DNA of 6,563 bases from Desulfobacula sp. (GCA_029940245.1 JAOZRF010000159.1:1-6563); one strand, 5' to 3'. Shown: positions 1 to 6,477, counted from the stretch's first letter. A program made the numbers and translations. The notes: generated by a model not told the origin, from the sequence alone.

Positions 1-3000
1 CCACCCGGTTTATTTTTGGTATCGGTGCGGTGACCAATTTAAACAATCAGTATCCATGGGGGATATGGATCGGTATTGATGTGGCCTCTGGAGTGGCCTT
101 AGCGGCCGGAGGGTTTACCACCGGTGCCATTGCATACGTATTTAATCGCGATCAATACCATATCGTCATTCGGCCGGCATTGCTTACAGCCATGCTGGGA
201 TATACATTTGTGGTATTGGGACTTTTAATAGATATCGGCAGATATTGGAATATTACCAGCCCGATTTTCCATCACAATGGCAATTCAGTGCTGTTTGAAG
301 TGGCTATATGTGTGATGATTTATCTCCATGTTCTATATTTTGAATTTATTCCCATTGTAACGGAAAGATTCATGGGAAAAGTCAATTTGCCAGGATTTTT
401 ATCAAATCTCAATGGTTTACTTGAAACTGTTCTGGCCGTGGCTGATAAAGTTGCCGCAAAACTCATGTTTTTGTTTATCATCGCGGGCATTGTTCTTTCC
501 TGCCTGCACCAGTCAAGTCTTGGATCTTTAATGCTCATTGCACCATCCAAAATCCATCCCTTGTGGTACACACCGATTCTACCGCTCTTATTTCTTCTCT
601 CAGCATTTGCCGCGGGATACCCCATGGTTGTTTTTGAATCCATCCTGGTATCAAAATCCTTTGGTCGAGAACCGGAAATGGACGTATTGACACCCCTTGC
701 TAAATACATGCCTGTTCTGATGGGGCTTTACATGATCGTTAAAGTGGGTGACATGATCGTGCGGGGCAGTTATGTCTATCTTCTGGACGGTACCTATCAG
801 TCCAATTCATTTTTAGTAGAACTGCTTGTCTGCGTATTCATGCCATTTGCTCTTCTTTTATTTCAACGGGTCAGAAGATCTCCCGGGCTTTTATTCTTTG
901 CTTCCACTGTTTTTGTTCTGGGCATATTGCTAAACAGAATCAATGTGTTTGTTGTTGCTTATACGCCACCCTATAAACTTACATCATACTTCCCTTCTGT
1001 GGGCGAAATGTTTATAACCGCTGCTTTGATTGCAACCCTCATGTTTATATACAGGGTTTGCGTTTTTATTTTTCCGGTTCTTGGAGCAGAGCCAAAAAAA
1101 ATGTCTCAAAAAAAAATATCCATAGTCGGTATGATTATTATAGCGGTTTTACTGATTGGTACACCCCGGTATTCAGCTCATGCTGCCGCTAACTCAGAAA
1201 ATATAAAAATCAATTTACCCTTAGAGCAAAACATCACCCCATCTATTGCAGATGCGCCTAAAATGATGATAATGAATTCCAAAGTAATCAATCAATACAG
1301 CGATTTGTATGAACCGGTTCGTTTCATGCACAGCAAACATGCCAATGTCTTGAAAGACTGTACCATCTGCCATCACAGGATGCCCAGAGAAGAAGGTGAC
1401 CAATATGGTGAGCCTGTTTCCATATTACAACTCATGGGAAAAAAACAATTGCCCGTATCCTGTTCAGCCTGCCATGATAAACCCTTTAATTCTAAAAATT
1501 TACATACCCCAGGGCTTAAGGGGGCATATCATCAACTTTGTATGGACTGCCACCGTGAATCAGAACAGGTTCCCTATATCCGAGGGCCAATTCAATACAG
1601 TGCCATGGTCAGGGGGCCCATTGCAAGACCCCTTGATACCCGGGCACCTACTGATTGTCTTGCCTGCCATGCAAAAAAAGTCCCCAATCATAATAAATTG
1701 GTTAAACTTACAGGAAATATCAGTCCAACAGACGTGACAAAAAATTGTCTGTCATGCCATCAAAAAGAAGGAGAAGCCATATTAAAAACTTCCCACTGGA
1801 ACTGGCATGGAGCCTCACCCTATACTGTTGGCCATGAGAAAAGAACAGATTTGGGTAAGAAGACAAATACCATAAACAACTTTTGCATCAACCTTAATGG
1901 TAACTGGCCAAGATGCACCAGTTGCCACATCGGCTATGGCTGGGAAGATGAGAGTTTTGATTTTACAGACATGACAAAAATTGATTGCCTTGTCTGCCAT
2001 GACCAGACAGGCAAGTATAAAAAAGCCCCGCCGGCAGCGGGCTTGCCCGTAAAAAATCTGGATTTAATCACCATTGCCCAGAACGTAGGACGTCCCACCC
2101 GGGATACCTGCGGTATGAATTGTCATTTTGTAGGAGGCGGCGGTGATGCGGTTAAACATGGTGATATGAGTTCATCTTTAAGCAAGTCGGATAAAAATCA
2201 CGATGTCCACATGGGTGTTACAGGGGGTGGGCTTGATTTCAGATGCCAGGATTGTCACAAAACCCGGAATCATATGATTTCAGGCCGCAGTGTATCCGTT
2301 CCTGCCGTTGAAGGTGACCTTTCATGTGAATACTGCCATACAGATAAACCGCATATCGGCAGCGAGCTTATCGACCACCATCTGAATAAGCATACACAAC
2401 ATATCGCCTGCCAGACCTGCCACATACCCATTTATTCAAAGCAAAACCCCACAAAGGTTTACTGGGACTGGTCTGATGCCGGCAAAGACATCAAACCCTC
2501 CAGGGATAAATATGGAAAACCTACCTTTATGAAAAAGAAAGGCAGTTTCAAGTGGAAGGAAGCCGTAAAACCAGAGTATATGTGGTATGACGGAACGGTT
2601 AAAAGATATCTTCTGGGTGACAGAATTAATGAAAATGGAGTGACGGAATTAACAAAGCCCATGGGGAATTTTAAAGATCCATCATCAAAAATATATCCAT
2701 TTAAAGTCCATCGCGGAAAACAAATCAGCGACGCTGTTTACAAACGGCTGATTGCACCCAAGCTCTGGAAAGGATTCTGGAAGGACTGGGACTGGGACAA
2801 GGCTTCTTTCGATGGTATGAAATCCGCTGGTATGGAATACAGCGGAAAATATGAATTTGTGGAAACTGCCATGTACTGGGGACTCACCCATGAAGTGGTT
2901 CCCAAAGAACAGGCATTGTCCTGTGCAGAGTGTCATGCATCACTTACCAAGGCACCCTATTGTGGTGCCTGTCACCAGGAAAGACCGGACGTGGATTTTA

Positions 3001-3197
3001 AAGCCCTGGTTCACAAGGGAGTGGATTTTAAAGCCCTTGCTGAACAGGGACAGGATGTAAAAGCGCTCATTGGTAAAACAAATTATATAGATTATGAAGC
3101 ATTAGGCTATAGTGGAGACCCCATTGAAATGGGTGGCAGATTTGACAAACTGGGTCTTGGTTTTAATAACGATAAAAAAATTCCATTAACAAATTAA
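1..3197 (+). CDS. HybB/NrfD-type membrane subunit fused to a 13-heme, OTR-family cytochrome c (5' partial)
   Basis: One open frame runs from the window edge (first whole codon at 3) to TAA at 3195-3197. A GTG at 30 is the first possible start inside the window, but the preceding in-frame residues TRFIFGIGAV match the conserved HybB stretch before 'NPWG', so the true start and one membrane helix lie upstream. Numbering here counts that GTG codon as residue 1 (1055 residues). Residues 1-352 form a HybB-like quinone-interacting membrane domain; 358-385 look like a signal peptide; 430-554 hold four CXXCH sites; 566-969 hold eight heme sites of the octaheme tetrathionate reductase family; a thirteenth CXXCH is at 978-982. 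The expected role is to exchange electrons between the quinone pool and periplasmic hemes, with the octaheme core as a possible reductase of tetrathionate or a similar small anion. Such modules are usually separate genes, so the fusion is notable and may depend on poly-A tracts at 1094-1116. The family calls are firm; the fusion and the substrate are uncertain. Confidence 0.88.
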   Translation, partial: TRFIFGIGAVTNLNNQYPWGIWIGIDVASGVALAAGGFTTGAIAYVFNRDQYHIVIRPALLTAMLGYTFVVLGLLIDIGRYWNITSPIFHHNGNSVLFEVAICVMIYLHVLYFEFIPIVTERFMGKVNLPGFLSNLNGLLETVLAVADKVAAKLMFLFIIAGIVLSCLHQSSLGSLMLIAPSKIHPLWYTPILPLLFLLSAFAAGYPMVVFESILVSKSFGREPEMDVLTPLAKYMPVLMGLYMIVKVGDMIVRGSYVYLLDGTYQSNSFLVELLVCVFMPFALLLFQRVRRSPGLLFFASTVFVLGILLNRINVFVVAYTPPYKLTSYFPSVGEMFITAALIATLMFIYRVCVFIFPVLGAEPKKMSQKKISIVGMIIIAVLLIGTPRYSAHAAANSENIKINLPLEQNITPSIADAPKMMIMNSKVINQYSDLYEPVRFMHSKHANVLKDCTICHHRMPREEGDQYGEPVSILQLMGKKQLPVSCSACHDKPFNSKNLHTPGLKGAYHQLCMDCHRESEQVPYIRGPIQYSAMVRGPIARPLDTRAPTDCLACHAKKVPNHNKLVKLTGNISPTDVTKNCLSCHQKEGEAILKTSHWNWHGASPYTVGHEKRTDLGKKTNTINNFCINLNGNWPRCTSCHIGYGWEDESFDFTDMTKIDCLVCHDQTGKYKKAPPAAGLPVKNLDLITIAQNVGRPTRDTCGMNCHFVGGGGDAVKHGDMSSSLSKSDKNHDVHMGVTGGGLDFRCQDCHKTRNHMISGRSVSVPAVEGDLSCEYCHTDKPHIGSELIDHHLNKHTQHIACQTCHIPIYSKQNPTKVYWDWSDAGKDIKPSRDKYGKPTFMKKKGSFKWKEAVKPEYMWYDGTVKRYLLGDRINENGVTELTKPMGNFKDPSSKIYPFKVHRGKQISDAVYKRLIAPKLWKGFWKDWDWDKASFDGMKSAGMEYSGKYEFVETAMYWGLTHEVVPKEQALSCAECHASLTKAPYCGACHQERPDVDFKALVHKGVDFKALAEQGQDVKALIGKTNYIDYEALGYSGDPIEMGGRFDKLGLGFNNDKKIPLTN
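3..1094 (+). other. HybB-like (NrfD superfamily) integral membrane module
   Basis: This is the membrane part of the fused frame. Nine hydrophobic segments are visible at about residues 13-37, 48-69, 86-110, 141-160, 181-205, 223-243, 260-279, 286-310 and 325-350 (GTG at 30 = residue 1). A tenth is expected upstream of the window, giving the ten helices usual for HybB. HybB hallmarks are present in order: YPWGIWIGIDV near 8-18, the NRDQYH...RPALL stretch at 39-52, DIGRYWN at 68-74, NSVLFE at 85-90, HQSSLGSLM at 160-168 and HPLW at 176-179. HybB-type proteins have no heme or Fe-S; they bind menaquinol and couple the quinone pool to a partner Fe-S subunit, here most likely the protein encoded at 5801-6448. 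The resemblance ends at about residue 352, where stand-alone HybB proteins also end, so this module is essentially complete at its C-terminus. Confidence 0.88.
1094..1116 (+). repeat. Two poly-A tracts (A8 and A9) at the HybB/cytochrome junction
   Basis: Eight adenines (1094-1101) and nine adenines (1108-1116) are separated by TGTCTC. They sit exactly where the membrane module ends and the cytochrome signal peptide begins. Loss of a single A from the first tract would make the HybB frame read through a few lysine-rich codons to TAG at 1123-1125, while the ATG at the tract's end would keep the cytochrome frame. This would give two ordinary genes overlapping by about 25 bases. Tracts of this length are known sites of polymerase slippage and of sequencing or assembly indels. 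Confidence 0.9.
1101..1184 (+). other. Internal ATG and embedded Sec signal peptide at the fusion junction
   Basis: At 1101 an in-frame ATG opens a stretch that reads as a textbook Sec signal peptide: n-region MSQKK, hydrophobic core ISIVGMIIIAVLLIG, and c-region ending AHA before AAN (predicted cut between residues 385 and 386 of the fused frame). Purine-rich SD-like bases lie upstream: GGAG at 1083-1086 (14 bases from the ATG) and AGAG at 1088-1091 (9 bases). The simplest reading is that the cytochrome was once, or still is, a separate exported protein starting at 1101. In the fused form the same segment would act as an eleventh helix, taking the chain from the cytoplasmic C-terminus of the ten-helix HybB fold out to the periplasm, the side where heme attachment occurs. 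Signal peptidase could also cut the fusion here into two chains. Confidence 0.7.
1317..1691 (+). other. Tetraheme head, class III cytochrome c-like
   Basis: Four CXXCH sites are at residues 444-448 (CTICH), 478-482 (CSACH), 504-508 (CMDCH) and 543-547 (CLACH) of the fused frame. Two histidines precede the first site (H434 and H437 in MHSKHANV), one follows it directly (H449), and further histidines lie between sites (for example H493, H502 and H554). This H-rich spacing with short heme intervals is typical of bis-histidine c3/c7-type cytochromes that relay electrons. Between the membrane module and the octaheme core it probably acts as an electron bridge. Stand-alone OTR proteins have eight hemes, so this head is an addition to that family's usual plan, though I cannot say how common it is in relatives. 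Confidence 0.75.
1725..2936 (+). other. Octaheme tetrathionate reductase-family (OTR) core
   Basis: Eight heme sites lie at residues 573-577 (CLSCH), 629-633 (CTSCH), 653-657 (CLVCH), 694-699 (CGMNCH), 739-743 (CQDCH), 766-770 (CEYCH), 794-798 (CQTCH) and 965-969 (CAECH). Landmarks I associate with OTR are the HW.W segment near 588-592, INNFCI before heme 2, CTSCHIGYGW, the DFTD..KIDCLVCHD stretch, GGGGDAVKHGD at 702-712, and a long heme-free insert (about 167 residues) before the last site. Shewanella OTR is a periplasmic octaheme protein that reduces tetrathionate, nitrite and hydroxylamine in vitro and has a lysine-ligated active-site heme. K709 in the VKHGD motif is a candidate for that lysine, which I infer without a structural alignment. 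The fourth site is CX3CH rather than CX2CH. The physiological substrate is not shown by the sequence. Confidence 0.82.
2991..3080 (+). repeat. Three 10-residue tandem repeats in the C-terminal tail
   Basis: Just after the thirteenth heme site the tail repeats every 30 bases: VDFKALVHKG (2991-3020), VDFKALAEQG (3021-3050) and QDVKALIGKT (3051-3080). The first two units share the 17-base direct repeat GTGGATTTTAAAGCCCT (2991-3007 and 3021-3037); the third is degenerate. The following segment IDYEALGYSG has the same D-hydrophobic-x-A-L pattern, so the tail looks as if it grew by duplication of one short motif. From memory, similar 'DFKAL' tails occur in other OTR relatives, so this may be a family trait rather than a local event. 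Confidence 0.75.
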
Positions 3198-3206
3198 TTA
3201 ATTTTC

Positions 3207-3214
3207 AAGGAGGT
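3207..3214 (+). promoter_or_regulatory. Strong Shine-Dalgarno AAGGAGGT for the small cytochrome
   Basis: AAGGAGGT lies between the stop of the fused gene (3197) and two consecutive ATGs at 3216 and 3219. The bases AAGGAGG end 2 bases before the first ATG and 5 bases before the second, so the second ATG has the more usual spacing. This is the best ribosome binding site in the window and suggests that the small cytochrome is made in good amounts, independently of upstream translation. Confidence 0.8.
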
Positions 3215-3218
3215 AATG

Positions 3219-3548
3219 ATGGTTAAAAAAATTGGTATAGCGTCAATAATCATGGCATTTCTGGTAGTATCAATCACAGTTGCAATGGCTGAGGGAAAAG
3301 GAAATGCCCGGAAAGGCAAGTATCTTTTTCGTAAGAACTGCCGGACCTGTCATATAGAGGCCGGATCTGCCAAGGAATTAAGTCCTGTCAGTAAAACCCA
3401 GGCCGAATGGCAAAAAGTCTTTGATAACGTTGATCAACTGAAATGCAAGGATGAGTGGGCAAAATTGTCTGAAAAAGACAATCTGGATATTTATGAACAT
3501 TTATATGGGCATGCGTTTGATTCTCCGTCTCCTGCTAAATGCAAATAA
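3219..3548 (+). CDS. Small periplasmic monoheme cytochrome c
   Basis: This codes for 109 residues from the second of two adjacent ATGs, chosen because it sits 5 bases after AAGGAGG; the ATG at 3216 would add one methionine. A Sec signal peptide is clear: MVKK, a hydrophobic core (about 5-20), and a likely cut after AMA (residue 24). The mature part has one heme site, CRTCH at 41-45, preceded by GKYLFRKN as in class I cytochromes. There is no methionine after the signal peptide, so the usual Met heme ligand is missing; H94 or H98, in the C-terminal HLYGHAFDSPSPAKCK segment, could take its place. Two further cysteines (C76, C108) could form a disulfide. The gene starts 21 bases after the fused gene and ends 28 bases before the Mo subunit, so it is probably co-transcribed and serves as a soluble or docked electron carrier for this complex. 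Its exact partner is unknown. Confidence 0.88.
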   Translation: MVKKIGIASIIMAFLVVSITVAMAEGKGNARKGKYLFRKNCRTCHIEAGSAKELSPVSKTQAEWQKVFDNVDQLKCKDEWAKLSEKDNLDIYEHLYGHAFDSPSPAKCK

Positions 3549-3576
3549 TGCCTGATAAAAAAATCTGGAGAAAATA

Positions 3577-5769
3577 ATGTCATCAACAAAAATCCAAAAG
3601 ATTTCCCGACGTAAATTTTTACAATTGTCCGGGGCTTTTGCTGCAACCACTGCTATTACCAACCCTTGCCGAATTTTGTACGCGTTGAGCCGGGATGGAA
3701 GTGAAAAAACTGCAAATAAGATCAGGGAAGCTTTTTCAGCCTGTGACATGTGCTTTAACAAATGTGGTCTGATTGCACAGGTTGAAAATGGTGTTATTAG
3801 AAAACTTGATCCAAATCCCAAATTTTTAAAATCTCGAGGGATGCTGTGTGCCAGGGGCAATTCAGGTGTCAAGCAGCTCTATGACCCGGATCGATTGAAA
3901 TATCCGCTTCTGAGAAAAGGGGCAAGGGGTGAAGGCAAATGGCAGCGTTTAACCTGGGATGAAGCTTTGGACCATGCTGCAGAACAGCTTGAAAGAATTG
4001 GGAAACAATACACCCGTTGCGGATTTTTGTTTATGGCCGGTACAGACATGCAGTCTACATTTGTACACCAGTTTGCAGAGGCTTATGGATCTTATAATGT
4101 CATTTCCCATGAATCCAATTGTCTTTTAAGCCGTAACAGGGCTTTCCTGGATACCTATGGGGTTATGCCGACCCCGGATGTATTAAATTGCAAATATGTA
4201 ATCATGCCTGGAGCCAACCGATTTGAATCACTTGTAACACCGGACAGTATGGATTTAATGATTGCCGGAACAAATAAAGCCAAGCTTATTGTTCTTGATC
4301 CCCGGTTTACAAAAACAGCAGCTCATGCCGACGAATGGTATCCTATCAAACCAGGTACTGATATGGCATTTTTCCTGGCAATTGCTCATATCATTATAAA
4401 AGAAGAATTGTATGACAAAGCCTTTATTAAAGATAAAACCTTTGGATTTGAAGAACTAAGGGAACATGTCAAACAATATACGCCCCAGTGGGCCCAAAAA
4501 GAGACGGACATACCGGCAAAAGACATTCAGAGAATTGCAAGAGAACTGGCCAAAGCCGCTCCTTCAGCCATGGTTTATCCCGGCCGCAGAAGTTCTGATT
4601 ATGAGGACTCCACACAGATAAGACGTTCCTATGCCATTGTGAATGCTCTTCTGGGTAACTGGGATCAGGAAGGTGGTTTACTTGTTCCCAAAAAAATCAA
4701 ACCGGGATCAATGCATATAGAAACACCTTTTTATGAAGACAACCCGGATGATCGGGTTGATGCGGGAAGGGCCCAAATGATGTTTGATGAGGAAGGATCT
4801 TTCAAGCATACCCGAGATGCGGTAATAGAAGGAAAACCCTACCCGATCAAAGGCTGGATGACTTATAAAACCAATCCCATGCAGACAGGGGCAAACCGAA
4901 ACAAAACCATTAAGATGATCAATACGCTTGATTTCATGATGACGGTGGATATTGCCATGAGTGATACCGCCTGGATGGCGGATCTGGTTCTGCCTGCTCC
5001 AAGCTATCTTGAAAGACAGGATCCCCTATCTGCCTTTCTTGCATCCTCTACATGCACTGGCGTGGTCACACGAGATCCGGTTGTTCCGGCCATGTTTAAA
5101 TCAAAACCCGTATTCTGGATTGTAAAGGAACTGGCCAAACGCCTGGAACTTGGAGAATTTTTTGAGTTTACGATGGATGACTATAGAAAGGCTCAACTTA
5201 AAAAAATCCCTCAAGTTGCAACAGCATTAAAGGAAGATGGTGTTTATAACGATACAGGACCTAGTTTCAACCTTTATAAAGGCAAACCATTCAAGACGCG
5301 ATCTAAAAAAATTGAGCTGTATAATACCCGCTATAAAGATAAAGGAATTGATCCCATGCCGGTATATAAACGACCGAAATCTGTTCCTGAAAATCATTTT
5401 CGTATCGTTGTAGGGCGTAATGCCTATATCACACAGAGTGCCAGTACCAATAATTCTCTTTTGTGGGAACTTCAAAAAGAAAATACGCTCTGGATACATC
5501 CAAAGTCTGCCCGCTCATTGGATATTAAAAATTCAGAATTAGTTAATGTAAAAAGCAGTGTTGGAAAAGTAACAATTAAAGCAAGGGTTACAAAAGAAAC
5601 CCGACCGGATACTGTTTATATGGATACGGGATTTGGTGTGCTGTCCAAAGGATTGACAAATATTTTCGGGAAAGGTGCATGCATAGCAGAGGTTCTGGAA
5701 GATCGAGCAGATAAAATTTCCGGTAATATGGCCATGCACGAAACTTTTGTAACTGTGAGCAAAGCATGA
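3577..5769 (+). CDS. Tat-exported molybdopterin oxidoreductase, PhsA/PsrA-like catalytic subunit
   Basis: This codes for 730 residues and starts at an ATG 6 bases after CTGGAG (3565-3570). A Tat signal is present: SRRKFL at 10-15, then a hydrophobic stretch to about residue 28. The [4Fe-4S] site is C56-X2-C59-X3-C63-X27-C91, the spacing used by the PsrA/PhsA/ArrA branch of the DMSO reductase superfamily. C182 in HESNC lies where these enzymes place the cysteine ligand of Mo. Other family marks are a GRRSSDY segment at 337-343, NALLGNWDQEGG near 356-367, DLVLPAPSYLER at 469-480, and a C-terminal pterin-dinucleotide-binding domain at about 607-728. The length fits PhsA/PsrA (about 730-760) better than ArrA or TtrA, which are longer. 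The likely reaction is two-electron reduction (or oxidation) of an inorganic sulfur compound such as thiosulfate or polysulfide in the periplasm, with electrons passing through the next gene's Fe-S protein. Substrate prediction in this superfamily is unreliable. No clean AxA cleavage site follows the Tat segment, so the signal may be cut late or kept. Confidence 0.88.
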   Translation: MSSTKIQKISRRKFLQLSGAFAATTAITNPCRILYALSRDGSEKTANKIREAFSACDMCFNKCGLIAQVENGVIRKLDPNPKFLKSRGMLCARGNSGVKQLYDPDRLKYPLLRKGARGEGKWQRLTWDEALDHAAEQLERIGKQYTRCGFLFMAGTDMQSTFVHQFAEAYGSYNVISHESNCLLSRNRAFLDTYGVMPTPDVLNCKYVIMPGANRFESLVTPDSMDLMIAGTNKAKLIVLDPRFTKTAAHADEWYPIKPGTDMAFFLAIAHIIIKEELYDKAFIKDKTFGFEELREHVKQYTPQWAQKETDIPAKDIQRIARELAKAAPSAMVYPGRRSSDYEDSTQIRRSYAIVNALLGNWDQEGGLLVPKKIKPGSMHIETPFYEDNPDDRVDAGRAQMMFDEEGSFKHTRDAVIEGKPYPIKGWMTYKTNPMQTGANRNKTIKMINTLDFMMTVDIAMSDTAWMADLVLPAPSYLERQDPLSAFLASSTCTGVVTRDPVVPAMFKSKPVFWIVKELAKRLELGEFFEFTMDDYRKAQLKKIPQVATALKEDGVYNDTGPSFNLYKGKPFKTRSKKIELYNTRYKDKGIDPMPVYKRPKSVPENHFRIVVGRNAYITQSASTNNSLLWELQKENTLWIHPKSARSLDIKNSELVNVKSSVGKVTIKARVTKETRPDTVYMDTGFGVLSKGLTNIFGKGACIAEVLEDRADKISGNMAMHETFVTVSKA

Positions 5770-5800
5770 TTTATAAAATTTATATTTAAGGGATATTACC

Positions 5801-6448
5801 ATGACACAACGCAAAAGATACGTCATCATCGTTGATGCCGCAAAATGTATTGACTGCAAGGCCTGCATGATTGCATGCAAAGTTGAGAACAATATCCCGG
5901 AAGGATTTTGGCGCAATTGGATCAATGTTCTTGGTGGTGAAAACGGCTCGCTTCGTACAGAATTTCAGCCCAGCCAGTGCATGCAGTGTGATGATCCCTC
6001 ATGTGTAGCTGCCTGCCCGGTTCAGGCTACCTATAAACAAGACAATGGCCTGGTGGTAATTGATCCTGAAAAGTGCATCGGTTGTGGAAACTGCGTTACA
6101 GCCTGCCCATATCATGCACGGTATAGGAATCCTGCCAAACGAATCGCTGATAAGTGTGATTTCTGCGAAGATCGTTTAAAACATGGGAAAGAGCCGGCAT
6201 GCGTGGTAACCTGTCCAACCAAAACAAGGGTATTTGGAGATCTGAATGATCCTGAAAGCCGGGTAGCACAATTGGTCAAAAAAGAAAAACTGGTACAAAT
6301 TTCAGCACCCCATATAAATACCCGGCCCAATATTTATTATTTTGAAGGCACCCGGCTGTTAGACTGGGCCGTGTCACCCATGCTTCCAGGCAATATAAAT
6401 ATGCCCAGAGAATTTTGGAAATCAGAATCAAGCATAAAACAAAAATGA
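5801..6448 (+). CDS. Four-cluster ferredoxin-like electron transfer subunit (PsrB/DmsB/PhsB type)
   Basis: This codes for 215 residues from an ATG 7 bases after AAGGGA (5788-5793). Sixteen cysteines fall in four groups, 16/19/22/26, 60/63/68/72, 92/95/98/102 and 119/122/134/138, enough for four [4Fe-4S] clusters. The third motif (CIGCGNCVTACPYHARY) and the fourth (CDFC...CVVTCPTKTRVFGD) are characteristic of DmsB/PsrB/NrfC proteins. There is no signal peptide of its own, which is usual for this family because it is exported with its Tat-tagged catalytic partner, here the product of 3577-5769. It should wire the Mo active site to a NrfD/HybB-type quinone subunit, and the only such subunit in the window is the N-terminal half of the fused protein. 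The spacing from the Mo gene is 31 bases and AT-rich. No cluster ligand appears to be missing. Confidence 0.93.
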   Translation: MTQRKRYVIIVDAAKCIDCKACMIACKVENNIPEGFWRNWINVLGGENGSLRTEFQPSQCMQCDDPSCVAACPVQATYKQDNGLVVIDPEKCIGCGNCVTACPYHARYRNPAKRIADKCDFCEDRLKHGKEPACVVTCPTKTRVFGDLNDPESRVAQLVKKEKLVQISAPHINTRPNIYYFEGTRLLDWAVSPMLPGNINMPREFWKSESSIKQK

Positions 6449-6477
6449 TAGTTATTTCGGAGTTGTCAAATTTGAGC

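Noticed and set aside
30..32. GTG at 30 as the true start of the large gene
   Set aside because: In-frame residues upstream (TRFIFGIGAV) continue the HybB family consensus and one expected helix is missing, so the gene begins before the window. No SD sits before this GTG.
320..709. 129-codon open frame on the - strand
   Set aside because: It lies wholly opposite the HybB-like module with no recognisable motif. The same applies to the other minus-strand frames, for example those at 3501-3872 and 5539-5925.
1396..1737. 113-codon open frame on + inside the cytochrome region
   Set aside because: It overlaps the heme-rich frame throughout, has no domain signature, and is explained as a shadow of that frame.
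3667..3669. Cys31 of the Mo subunit as a lipoprotein attachment site after the Tat signal
   Set aside because: The preceding residues TNP do not fit a lipobox, which needs a small residue directly before Cys and usually Leu at -3.
3577..5769. Assignment of the Mo subunit as arsenate reductase ArrA or tetrathionate reductase TtrA
   Set aside because: The Fe-S spacing alone does not separate these branches, but 730 residues is shorter than typical ArrA or TtrA, and the gene context does not include their usual partners.
5770..5787. AT-rich gap before the ferredoxin gene as an internal promoter
   Set aside because: Low-complexity A/T sequence of this kind fits many weak -10 matches. No paired -35 is convincing, and the gap is short enough for co-transcription.
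6466..6475. Palindrome TCAAATTTGA as operator or terminator
   Set aside because: It is only 10 bases, AT-rich, without flanking symmetry or a T-run, and lies after the last gene. Chance is a sufficient explanation.
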